60,000 nt of DNA, taken from assembly GCF_029227915.1 (NCBI RefSeq), contig NC_079886.1, positions 9,054,001 to 9,114,000 of the forward strand, given 5' to 3'. Position 1 is the stretch's first letter; each line of letters starts with the position of its first letter. Origin of the DNA: Hydractinia symbiolongicarpus (lineage: Eukaryota > Cnidaria > Hydrozoa > Anthoathecata > Hydractiniidae). Of this stretch, positions 44,401 to 56,236 are shown one piece after another. The notes below the pieces were generated by a model, which searched no databases, was not told where the DNA came from, and saw only the letters and a program-made list of their open reading frames with translations. The translations under genes were made by a program, and so were the position numbers.

Positions 44401-47400
44401 AATACTTACCTTCATTTCTTTCTCCTGCATCAAGTTAGAAGTGTCTTTGGATGAAATCTATGTACGAACAGTTTGTCAGTTCAAAGTGGGAAGATTTTAG
44501 GCAACAATTTCAAGCATTTTGAGGAGACATATGGAATAATTTGAGATTTTTTAGAAAATTCCGCTTGCTTATCTCTCAGAAAGTTATTTTAACTCTCGCC
44601 TTATTTTGCGAAGATCTGAGTAGAGTTGAAAATTTAGGGAATACAAGAAGACGTGACAAACCCGTTTAGTAAATATATGTGAAAAAGTGGTTACCTTGCA
44701 AGCTAGAATAGACACGATTGCTACAGCCATTCTGGTAATGTGACGGTCGACTGTCTCTTGATAACTCAGCATGCAGTTCAAACAAAGTCGCGACATTGCA
44801 ACTCGATCAAAATTCTAAAAAAAAAAAAAAATATGTATCATTTTTATTAAAACAAATAATACTCAAAAAAGGATGAGGAAAGAAAGGGACCTACAGCTTT
44901 ATGTAGAATGCGATCGGTGCAGATTATAAGTAAGCAGTTTTTAACCATCTAAATAAAAATTTGTCATGTTGATTTACAACAAAAAACAACCTCGATGACC
45001 GTTCTTTATACGGCAAGTGATTTTTAGCATCAGATAACCGTTGTGGTTCTTGCACATCAGGTGTTGTCATTTTTTTAATTTTTGTGTACACTTTTCAGTT
45101 TCTACGTCATTCACAGAAGTGTTTGCGTAGAACAAAGAAGGTAATAAAGTGTTTTGGTTATGGATTCTAAATTATGGATTTCTACTACAGAAAAACTTTA
45201 AAATAACAACCTACGCCTGGAGTTTTTAGAAACATGCTATACTTCCCTTCATAGCACCATAACCACTGAACCCAAAGCCTAAACTTGAATTTTTGTGCCA
45301 CACAAATTCTGATAACTTAAAACGCTATAACTTAACAGTGATTATTTAGTTAAATCATTTTGTATTATAGTCAAATCTCAGACTTTTAATTTCGGATTAA
45401 TATTTTGTAATATATTTTTCTCTGAAAAAAAGTCGAAATAAACACCTGCTGAATAAAAACTAAGGCAGAGCTATCAAAACAAGATTATTGTAACTTTAAG
45501 GAAGAGTTCTTAGCACTTCATTGTCCTTGAATTTTGTGTTTCATTTAAATTCAATTAACTTAAAATAAGGCATGATCCTAGAAAATAGATACAAACATTA
45601 AGTCTACTTCCAATGGAATCATTTAAGCAATCTTCTTTTATATTCTCAGAAACCTATAGGGACTTTTTTTTCAATTTTGTGAGCTATAGTTTGTATGCTT
45701 ATTGAACTTAGTTGACCTCACCTGTAAATTCCCATTGTACAATACCAAGACCATTGACGTTACTCTGGCTATTTCACTAAAATGAAACAAAAAATCTGTC
45801 TTAATTCACATCAGAGATTTTTTTCGCTGTCGTGCTCGTGCAGCACGAGAAAGTTGTTCACACCTAAGAAAATAAATGGAGCACAATATAAAGGATTGAA
45901 TGTTATTGAACTCAATTCAAACTAAGTTGTTATTCAGTAGACAACGCTTTGGTGTTTTTTAATGCTGATCGGATTATTATAGTGGTTATGTTATAGAAAC
46001 AAAGGAGCAGTAGCTAGCTACACATTCATGTTGAAATAGGATTGCTTAAACGCAATATGCAAATTAAACATGAGGCCATATATCTGAAGACACTTTCTTA
46101 TTAAGCTAAAGGCGAAGTTTTAAAAGTGTAAACACGATTGTTGTTGTAATCTGCTTGCAAAATTTCGTTAAATAAATTTTCAAGAAACCTTCTTATGGTG
46201 TAGCTAACCTGGCTGTCTGATTGAGTCTTCATAAACTTTATTCATGGTTCTGACCAGAGAATATTTCTTACTCCTTTCAAAGAGGCTTAAAGTCAGAATT
46301 TTTAAGCGTTATAAATTTTATTCTCAATCGTGTAAGAGGAACTTTAGGTGTGAATGGTACATGTAAAAAACAAGTTTTAATAAAAATCAGCTTAAGTAAA
46401 ACTTTTGCTAGGTGTGAATGGGGTATAACATTCCTTCTTTTCTTAAGCAGATCACGCATCTCCTTTCAAGAGAGCTAGCTTGAGAAAAGATCTTAAAAGA
46501 AGCACACACAAAATTATGTGTCAAAGACTTCCTTTATAATTTCCAATGACTGTTTTGGGTTGATGTTATATCTACTAACCTCAACAAATGTTTGTTTAAA
46601 TCTGGTTTAACCCCTTCAGGTTCTTTCGCAAGATGAAAAACACATGCTCTATAAATAAAATTACAAATACTTGGCTTTGTGAAAAACATTTTAAAATATT
46701 AAATAAAAAAAAGAAACTTTTAGACGAAAAATAAAACCTTCAACAGTGAAAATTAAAGGGAAATTTGAATAATCATTTAAAAAAATGGGACTTTAATCTT
46801 GCAAGTACAAAAAACTGTATACATTTTTATTGGCTTGTTAACAAAAATAATAACTGTGTTTTTATTAAACTAACCCCAAGATCATAGAGTTTGATCCACT
46901 GTAAAAAATCTATTATAGGGGTCTACAGAAAACTAACATGGCGAGCTCTAATGACAAAACTGTTTTGTATAAAACTTTGTAACATCTACTGTTTCAAATG
47001 CTCTTAAATCACTATAAAGTTCAACTTTAGCTTGATCAGATCAAATTTTGACTATTTTTTAACGTTTTCGCTAAAAAAGTTGTTTACTTTCCTGATCAAG
47101 TGGACATCCTACATTCTTCAGAAACTTAAATCTTAACAAAAAGAGTTCACAACATGGCTGAGGAAGCTCACATTTGAAAGATGTACCATCAAAGTTAAAT
47201 TGAAATTGCAGGAATGTTGTGGGTTAATTATTTCGATGTTGGGGGAACAATAATACTTCAAAAGTTCTCTATTACTCAGCAACAAATTTCTGCATGCATT
47301 TGCTGCATTCACACTGGGTTGAGGTGTACATCAATTTTTGTTTAGGGTTGGCAATCGAAATCAGAATGTCATTAAAATAGGTTCTTACGTAGCAGCCATT

Positions 47401-49717
47401 TGCAGTTGCATAAAGCCTTTAAAACGTTCCATCACATCAAGCACAATCTAAGTAAAAAAACATTCATAAAGTTTTAATATAAATAACCGGGCTCGAAAAA
47501 CAAATTCCTTGAGAATAATTAAAAATTGAAATCTTTGTTAAAAATTAGGAAAATTGGGAATGTTTTGCTTATGTATAGTACATTTAATTTTTTTACATAA
47601 TCAGTGTGATATGTCAACAATATATAAAAAGTAAAGTTTATTTAATGCAACACAATATTAATAACAGTGATATTGACTCCACCTTTTGGACTAAGTTGCC
47701 TTCTGTGGTTAAGGAATTCAGAAAATTTACGATAGTTTGTTCCATTTTTAGGATAAAGTAGAAATTTTAGGGGATGATTATTTACAAAGGATGTCAACCA
47801 CTTTTTAAGATCTTTGACCCTCTCTCCTTCCGTCAACCTGCAGCAACTTTGCTTTATCCCCACCCCCTGAATTGAGTCATGTCCCCCTGCCCTTGTCAAC
47901 AAGCATCAACTTTATCATTACCCTCTCCCCTTAATAGTCAACGTCATTTGTGAACAATCCTTTACCAAATTATAAAAAAAAAATAAGTAGATTAGGACTA
48001 ATTGGAGTCCTGAAAAAATAAAACCATTCATATTTTTATTACAATGCTTACTTTTAAAATATATGGTCGTCTTTTATCCCAGTCGCTTGACACAGTAAAT
48101 AAACCCTTTAGTACTTCTTTCATATATGTCATTCTCATTGAGTATTTGAGCAACGATATAACAATTTGGTCCTCAAGAAAGCAACCAGATATCTAAATTA
48201 ATCAGAAAAGGTACACAATATGTATAACTCTACTAAATTTTGATAAACCACCTATAGATTAATTTTCGTGCAATTTAATGTTTTGATTTTGCGTTGAGAA
48301 CAATAAAAATGCGCACTGATTCATGTAGTAGAAAATTCAAACAACAGACCAAAATCAGCTTACAATTGGTGAAACGTTTGTTGAACGTTGAAAGTGAAGA
48401 GAATAAGTTACGATTATTGTTGACATACCTTTAAGTTAGGGTAGTAATTAGCAGCCTCTGCATTTACTGCAAACTTTGAGCGCAACATGCATAAACCAAG
48501 AAATCTTAAATTTGGATGTGTATCAAGAAAAAATTGTATTTTTAGATCAAGCAAATTATAAATGCCTGATAAATCTAACGATTCTAACAATGGTAATTTG
48601 TGTTCAGATGCTTCTAAGAAAGAATTAACATAACCAGCCAGGATGGTTGTGTGTGTCTCTTGTTCTTCGTAATTTAATTCAATAAGAGAGCTATCTGAAG
48701 GATCAACATCAACTGATAGGTCCAGCTCAACCAGATTTTGCAGATCAAGGAAATGTATAACACAATCGATACTCTCAATAGCAACTTCTGATTTTAATAA
48801 TGAATATAGAGATAAACATTTTAAATTTGCAGCATTTAAAAAAAGTTTAGAGTCAAGCTCCGTATCTTTGGATGATCCATGCACATTAATACGTAATACT
48901 TTGAGCATTTTACAAGTCTTTAACAATCTTTCCCAATTTGCATTGGTAAAGGCTTCAGCATTGTTGCTAATCGGAGAGTCATAATACAGAGATTTTAAGT
49001 TTGGAAATTGAACAAAAAAATCAAAAATGGTGCCAGCACTAATTTTGACGGCAGGATAGAGGTTAATTCTTAAACATGTCAAACTGTATTGACTTCCCAT
49101 AAAAGATCTCCTTAATTTTTTCATGCTCCAACGATTTAAAGCCAGGGTGCAACCAAGTTGGAGTTCGCGTAAGTTGTATGTATTGTATTCTATTAACTGC
49201 TTACCAGATGAACTCATATCAATCTCTGGAAGCTTTAAAACCTTTAGATTATACTTGACTGTACCACTAAAAAGACTAAGCGTGTCATCCCTAATTGCAC
49301 CATCTTTCGAAAACTGTTCCAGCATTTTTTCTGCAACAGTATTAGAAATAGATAATGTTTGTGTAAATTTAGTTTTTATCAACTCATTATTGTCTCCTCC
49401 ATTACACGTAGTTAGGACTGGTAAATTTGCTGAGATGCTGCATAAACAAACATCTTGTAGAGCACTTGGAGATAAAGTAAATACCTCGTCGTACACTGAA
49501 TGATATTTAGTTTGTACCATTTTCAACTGTGCGCCACGGCAAGTTAATGGCCATTTAATATTTTTGCTCTTACAACCATCTATAAACAATAAAATTTATT
49601 ATTTTTACAGTACTGCACAAGACATAGAACAGAAAGTTTTGATAAAAAAATGTATTTACCATTGCAAATAGTGGAAAAATAGGATTTGAAAGAAAGTAAT
49701 ATATTATGAACATTCAT
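38466..49717 (-). CDS. ZYG11B: ZYG11-family Cullin-2 substrate receptor (Gly/N-degron reader)
   Basis: Eighteen coding exons join in phase: 49717-49660, 49579-48429, 48192-48052, 47447-47389, 46648-46580, 45776-45722, 44948-44895, 44814-44695, 44457-44410, 43206-43165, 42761-42713, 42299-42229, 42144-42097, 42008-41938, 41476-41344, 41262-41210, 40348-40254 and 38611-38466, giving 820 aa. The large second exon encodes a putative Cullin/Elongin box (LQDVCLCSISANLPVL) and degenerate leucine-rich repeats. The rest is an armadillo-repeat domain with blocks very close to human ZYG11B: RMAVAIVSILA, SALWNLTDESP, KVLGLLNNIAEV, RSFKPFF and WAIWAIHHVCS. ZYG11B and ZER1 recognise N-terminal glycine on substrates and hand them to CUL2-Elongin for ubiquitination. 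Pocket residues are kept (W612, N613, D616, N657, E660). The family is certain; ZYG11 over ZER1 is favoured by these blocks. Confidence 0.93.
39161..39800. repeat. Five tandem copies of a unit of about 128 bp
   Basis: Repeats marked by GACATTTAGGTRACAA recur near 39291, 39419, 39549 and 39678 (spacing 128-130 bp), with a more diverged first unit from 39161 and a truncated last one to about 39800. Units share TTTTGGACCAATTTTGGCCT. The array lies in the last intron of the ZYG11 gene. Confidence 0.93.
41605..41934 (+). mobile_element. tRNA-derived SINE, family A, copy 2, abutting a splice donor
   Basis: The head GCGCCGTAGCTTAGTGGTTA (A-box region) and GGGTTCGATTTCC (B-box) is followed by the conserved body (TAAATACTCTAGGACTCCC) and a CTATCTATCTGTCTATCT tail. 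It is inserted antisense in a 461-bp ZYG11 intron (41477-41937) and makes up most of it. The tail ends within 3 bp of the exon ending at 41938. No clear target duplication is visible. Confidence 0.88.
43238..43680. repeat. Three tandem copies of a unit of about 148 bp
   Basis: ACGTACTAGCAATGTGAAAT recurs at 43238, 43385 and 43535, each followed by CTAGCAGCTAGTCAGTTATA or a near match. The array lies in a ZYG11 intron (43207-44409). Confidence 0.93.
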
Positions 49718-51231
49718 TTTGATTAAACTTGTAATGAAGTGGAACTACTGTTGTAGCAGAATAAGTTAACTAGCAATGGGTAGGATAATAAGTTTTATTT
49801 TGATTCACAGTAATGTAGGTGGAAAAAAGATCATAAAAAATGTTGAGAAGGAACATATCAACAAAAGAAAAAAGATTGACCAGTTAAAATATTTATATTT
49901 TGATCCATTGTTGCTAAGGATGAAACTGTCAGTTTTATGCAGAAAAAAATAATAACTTTTGTCGTTAAAAAAAAGAAATCTAGGGAACTCTAGGGAACTG
50001 ATTTTGTAGATTCAAAACATTGATTTTTTTTAAATTACAGTATTTTATTTACAATTTTGAGTTTGTTTGTTGTTTATGTTAAAACATTACATACATAGCA
50101 TTTGCACATTCTCAGAAATATTTTTAAAAAAATTCTAGTTATTGGGATAAACCCAGAAATTTTGTTCTTCACTGTCTTGTTTCTTCTTTGTCCAAAGTTT
50201 GTGTGAAGTATCTTACAGGTAAAAGATTATGATATTAGTATGTGTCAACATAATAAAAACATCATCACAGTTTCTATGTTACTATTCACACAAAAAAGTG
50301 TTTCTCTGTAGTGTTTATGTTAGATTATCAGTTTAAATTATGTTACATCAAAAAATATTTATCGTAAATATTAGAAAGATTACAGTGGTACATTTTTATA
50401 ACAGTATAGGATCCTAACAAAATGATAACATGTTTTTTTACAGCTGGGACATTTGTTGATTATAGACAAGTTTCGAAGGTGACACAATGTTGTGTATGTA
50501 TGTAAACAACACGTAAACAACAGACTGTTATGTTCAAGAAAATCCAGTGAAACAAAGAAACTTGCACCGAAATACTTATTCTTGAAAAGAAAAAAGAACA
50601 GCTAAGAAATTTAATTTCAGTGTCTTTTGTATTTATTTATTTATTTTTGAAACGTAAGTTAAGGTGATTAAAATTTTGCTTCTGGTCCTGTTTTTTCTGT
50701 GCCCATACATTAATTTTGTAAACATTGGTAACTCATCTATTAATAGCACAGTAAAAAATAAAAATAATAAGCTACCAATCTTTCTTTGTAAGTTCAATTT
50801 AAAGTTAAAAAATATTTTATCAATAGTTTTGAAACAATATAAAGAAAGTTCAAGTGGATTTTAAATTCATGCAGTCTTTTAAATTCTTGTTTATTTCTTC
50901 TACTCAAATGATTTCTACTCCAGGTATTAAAACCTTTTTCGTAGCACTGTGTTTTATAGTTGAAAGTCCTTTTATCATCATTTTATACCCTCAAACCTTA
51001 ATATGTAGTTTTGTAGCTTGACATGGTGTTTGGCAAAGAACGACTTTTAAATTTAGATGGCCTAACAGTAATTTTAATTAAAAAAACACTCACATATATA
51101 CCATATAAATATATAAACAAGACTTTTCTACGTGCATATCTTCTAAATCATACTCTTCTCAGTTACACTTTAGTCATATTAAATTTACATATATATATAT
51201 ACGATCATTTTTAGTTTTTTAAAAGTAAAAT
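49718..51231. other. Spacer between ZYG11 start and GPD1-like end
   Basis: Both neighbours are on the minus strand, so this 1.5 kb should hold the ZYG11 promoter and the GPD1-like 3' untranslated region. No gene or named repeat was recognised in it. Confidence 0.5.
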
Positions 51232-54200
51232 TTAAAAACTGCTTTTTAAAGACTCTACAAAATATTGGAAAGGCTTGTTTTCGTGGAAGACACCATAAAC
51301 TGCACGTAACAGTGGATACCTAAAGAAAAACACGTTATAAGAAGAAGTAAGAAATTAATCTTCATTAATACACACAAAAACATGGAAAAAATATATGAAA
51401 AGAAAAAAAATGTTGATCTGAACACACTAAAAGATAATCAAAATCTTACTCCTCGACTCCACCACGGTTGATTAACCACACATATACTTGTTTAACATTT
51501 ATTGGTCCTTCTAGGTAATTGCCATGGAATAACTCAATTTCCACCTCCCTAAGAGTCTAAATAACAGAAATATTTTCTCTTCAATTAAGATTGTCACATA
51601 AGTATCATCAAAAAAAATAATGCAGTCCAAATCAGCCTTCTAATTTCTCTTCAGTACACAGCATGCATATACAAAGAATGGATGCTTGGTTGACTTTGTG
51701 ACGTAGGTCTCAAGAACATATCAGTTAGGTAGCAAGAAAAAATTAGTAAGGCATTGAAAAAAAGGCTTTTTTGGGGAATTGAACTGATATTTTTAATTGG
51801 GCCGTGGCCATTTTCTACAGCATTACATCAAGTAAATTCTTACATTTTTAGTACTACTTCAATAATTATTTGTCAAAGCAATTTTTTATTTCCAAAATGT
51901 GGACCTGATTCGTTTCACAGCAAAATCCTAAGTACCCTACTTAGTAAAAAATTTGTGCCTTTGTAACATTCACAATTGTGCGAATCCATTAAATTATGTT
52001 TCAAAAAAAATTGTTTCTGTGGCAAAAAGTTTAACTCATTATCTACCTTTCCTACTTAAAAACTTCTTTATTTCTAATTTGCATTTGGCCGGGTGCACAG
52101 AACTTGTGAGTGACAGAGCACATAAACAAATTTTACCCTATCATGCCTAACATTAATCACAAAAACTACTAACTCAAAAAAAAGTCTTGTCCTGAAACGC
52201 TAGGTTATCGAGTGTTACATTTAAACAAGGATAAAACCATTTGTGGAAAAAAAACCCTGAGTTTTGTGTAAATCACTATTATACTATAATCACTATAGAA
52301 CTTTTTTTGCATTTTAAATGTTAAATGTCTGGCATTAAGTGTGCAAATTCTACAACCTCACGCATTTGGATGTGAATGAGGCAAATCATTAAGTAATCCA
52401 CTTTGACTGAACTAGACCAATTAATTCTTATATTCTTTAACTAGAAAATAGAATTAACCTTATTAGATTTGACATAAGCATCCACCACTAGTCTAGTCAT
52501 GCCGCCATAACACGTTGCAACAAGGTCAGGAAAACCACATGGTTCCCAAAAGATTTCATCATCAACATTTTCAATGAACTGCTTGATAAACTTTTTCATT
52601 TCAAGAAACCCCAGACGAATGATCGCTGCTTTGGAATTTTTACCGCAACTACAATAACAGAAAGAATAATGTCAGCCACTTAAAATATCTTTAAAAACAC
52701 TACTTCTACTATCTGTTTAATCATCGAATATTATAGATATTATCATGTTATAAACAAGCGAGTTTATTTGAGGCTTCTTAGCAGCATAGAATAAATAGCT
52801 TGTTCATGACATGATAACAAATATTTACTCAAAACATTTACAGGAGTTCGAATTCTTACTTACTCAAGACCATCAGATAGTCCTGCAGCTGCAGCAACAA
52901 CATTCTAAATGTTAATGCTTTTAATTTTAATTTTATAAGAAGTCCCAGTACTTCTATGCCTAGTCATGAAAAAAAAGTGACGAAGAAGGCATACCAAAAA
53001 TTATTTGCAAAGTGCAAATTAAATTGTAAATTACAAAACATGCCACACACAAATTCTCTGTATGTTCACTGTACATTTGAATATTTAAAGCATGCAATCA
53101 AGTAAGATGCATGACATTTAAAGTCAGTGTTTACATGTTGAATACAAACATAGTGATTCATGTGTCAAAACATAAACAAACTTATCAAAAATAAAAAAAA
53201 AACAACAACACATATAATGACTACCTTTAATGCACCACACAACTCTGCTGCTTTAACTTGTTTTGAGAATTTGACATTAAAATATTTGCAATGAAATAAT
53301 TCTTTCCACATTGTCCACAGCTCCATATCAGGACAAGCTAGTGGATTAAAGTTATAAATCAGATTATAAAAAGCATAATTATGAAGCTATAACCTTTAAA
53401 TTTGGGTTCATTGAGCACACACATATTCTTGATCATGAAGCAAATAATACAGATGATGATAACCATCGCCATGGCTATGAAATATATTTTAGAAGTGTCT
53501 TTACGGTCACTCATAAGAACAAGATAGGAAGCCTACCTATTGTAGTCTCGGAAAATTTTTCTTTTGCAATTTCGTCTGCTAAATTTGGTCCCATGAGAAC
53601 ACTTGCTTTTAGATTAAGTTTTTCATAAATGACATCTGAAGCACATTTTAATTCTACTGTTGCTTCATTGCCTTTTTCACCATGGTATAAACTCTAAAAA
53701 ATTTATTTTTTGATACGATCTAAAAGTTTAGTCATAGTTAACAAGCCAAGCCAGCTGATCCCATACCTTTGTTAATGATATTGCTAATGCATCACGTTTG
53801 ATTCCACCTTGCATTTGTTCACATATATTTCCTAAAAACTAAAGAAAAGAAAACATAACATTTTCTCAAAAGATAATAGTGAAGAAAAACAACAAAAATG
53901 TTAAACAGTAATTTATCTGTCAAAAGTTGGGATATCTTCATACACAAAAAATTCAGAATAGCCTGAAGCTGAACCTTGAGAGGTTCTGGTACATTAGAAA
54001 GTTCATTCTTTTCTTTTTGAACTTTTTTACATTGTGTCAAAACATGATGGAGATAAACATTTTATAGTTGCAGATGAACCCATTCTAATAATGATAAGAT
54101 TAAAATTTTAAGTGCAATGCAATGGCTTTGCTATATTCGATAATGTTATTCACGTTAATGATGTAATTTTTACACAGTCAGTTAACAAATGATACTTATA

Positions 54201-56236
54201 TAGGTTAACCTTGAAAGAAGTTGCTACAGAGTGGAATAAATATTTTTTTTTAAAATGACAAAAAAATGAACTTTTTTATAAATTTTAATTTTAAAGCTGT
54301 AATAATATAACCTGTTGTCGAAGAATAAAGATGATTATATCTGCATCCTTTGCTGCTTCTCGAGGACAAGGAACTGCCAGCTAAAACCAACATAATACAA
54401 ATGGAAAATTTTGTAGGAAGGACATGTTCATGGAGAACTGGCAACCAATTTGCAAATCCAAAAATCATGAAAAGTGTTTTTTAAAGATAAAATCTTAGCA
54501 GTTTGATATTTTGAAATGAATCTTACTCAGCAGGTGTATTTTGATAGTGATAAAAAGTTAACATGGATTTTTTATTAATTTTTTTTTGATACACTCAAGG
54601 AAATGATAAAAAACTAACTTTATTATTGTTTTATCATTTGTGGATAATTTAAGGAAATTAGAATTTTAAGGAACACTTAATATTGTTTCTTCAGCCATCA
54701 TAGAATGTGGCTATTGTTAAAGGAAAGACATTAACAAAGCTTCTTGAAAGATATGGATAAATTTTTAACATTTGTGGTTTTTATGCAATTTACTATTAAA
54801 TTTTATTTATATAAAGGTTATTTTGCCAAATAAACCATTTTGATATTGAGAAACCTCGCACTAAATTAATGTCTGATATAGTATAGTTATTGTAGAAAAT
54901 TCAATGATAAAATATTAACATATTTAATTTGTGAGTTATAAAATCGTTGCATGATATTTTTTTTATGTAGTGTTGTAGCCTAAAATTAAAACCCTGAAGT
55001 TTATAAACATTTCAATTTTTATCATGTTTCTTTTTTTCAACAACCAAATGAGTGTGTATTGGTTTGCATTTTAACCATAAAACACTACCACCAAAGTTCA
55101 TTTTAACACAACCAAGTTTTGAACATTCTTTTAATTTCAGAAATATTTATAAAATAGTTCTTTTCCTTCCTTTCTTAATATTTTATCAATTTCTTACTGC
55201 CATTAAACGAATACTTCACTTTTTTTAAATCTTTACAATCGATTTCATTATTCATTAATTCTTTCGGTTTTTTGAAATTGTTATTTTTTAAAAAGGAGCA
55301 AAAAGGGAGAAAGTGAACAAAAATGTGATACATTTTCACCAATTTATCATTTTTATTTCTTTAATTGGTCTTGTTGTCATACAAATTACTTCTATAGAGC
55401 TGTTTCTCAATTTTAAAAAGACACTATTTTAATTTTCTAAAAGAATTGATAGAATAAAAAAGGTGTCTCAAAAGTCTCAAAACATTACAGATCGTTTGTG
55501 CTTTCAAAAATAACAACTCGTGGATATAACAACATTTTATCTCCATTGCCTTCATAAAAACTTCTTAAGCTCTGTTGGAAAGACATTACTTACAATATTT
55601 GAGGGTAATGTCACATCAGGCAGATACATAGGGTTAACATGGTCATGATTTATGACATCAGTTAGTTTTCGTCCTTTAAATAACTCTTGATAAACAAAAA
55701 GCTTGACTTCGTTATTAAAAGTTGATGAGGAAGAAACATTTTCAGCAACTAGTTTAGCAACTGCCGATCCCCTATAATGAAAAATGGAACTTAAAGTTGA
55801 TGAAGAATATTTCATTATTGACTACCTTGGCAAAGATTTCTAAATTGACTGTGTCATTGCACACAAAACAATCAGTAACTTTTTTGTTTTTTCTTTTATC
55901 TTCATATATCTTAGCATGTATAGTTTGCACATCTGAGACACATGCAAAATTGTATAGATAATCAATTATAGTGAAGATCACAGTTATCGATTATTTTGGT
56001 CATTTTTAAGTAAATATTTGTATTACAATAGTTGGATGAAAATTTTAGGGTTAGTTTGTCAGCCGAAAAAAAGAAACATCCAAAATAGCTTTAAGAAAAA
56101 AAATTTACTAAAAGTTTCTTCAGTACTACTACTATGCCAGCAAGCATCAATTTCAATTTCAAAAAATAATAATAATTCAACATTGATTAAATACTTACCA
56201 TTTTCCAGAACCAATGATGCAAACCTTTTTTGACAT
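51232..56236 (-). CDS. GPD1-like: Divergent NAD-dependent glycerol-3-phosphate dehydrogenase (GPD1-like)
   Basis: Ten exons join in phase: 56236-56199, 55771-55594, 54380-54312, 53838-53767, 53693-53537, 53337-53225, 52904-52864, 52648-52459, 51556-51450 and 51319-51232, giving 350 aa (human GPD1 349). The start [20 protein letters not shown] is the Rossmann Gly motif. Family landmarks follow: the [11 protein letters not shown] region, [37 protein letters not shown] with the catalytic Lys (K209), [22 protein letters not shown], and a C-terminus [16 protein letters not shown]. Normal enzymes reduce dihydroxyacetone phosphate to glycerol 3-phosphate in the cytosol. Several otherwise fixed sites differ: CYGG is followed by MTR where the family has RNR (human R269, N270), PHQF is RQQF, and the KGVDEG loop is replaced. 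All exons are open and correctly spliced, so this is an expressed-looking but functionally divergent paralogue. Confidence 0.9.

Noticed and set aside
47642-47902. 86-residue minus-strand frame between ZYG11 exons
   Set aside because: It has no armadillo similarity, and neighbouring exons are contiguous against human ZYG11B.
53819-54040. 73-residue minus-strand frame between GPD1-like exons
   Set aside because: It has no dehydrogenase similarity. The real exon at 53838-53767 uses another frame, with matching phase and family sequence.
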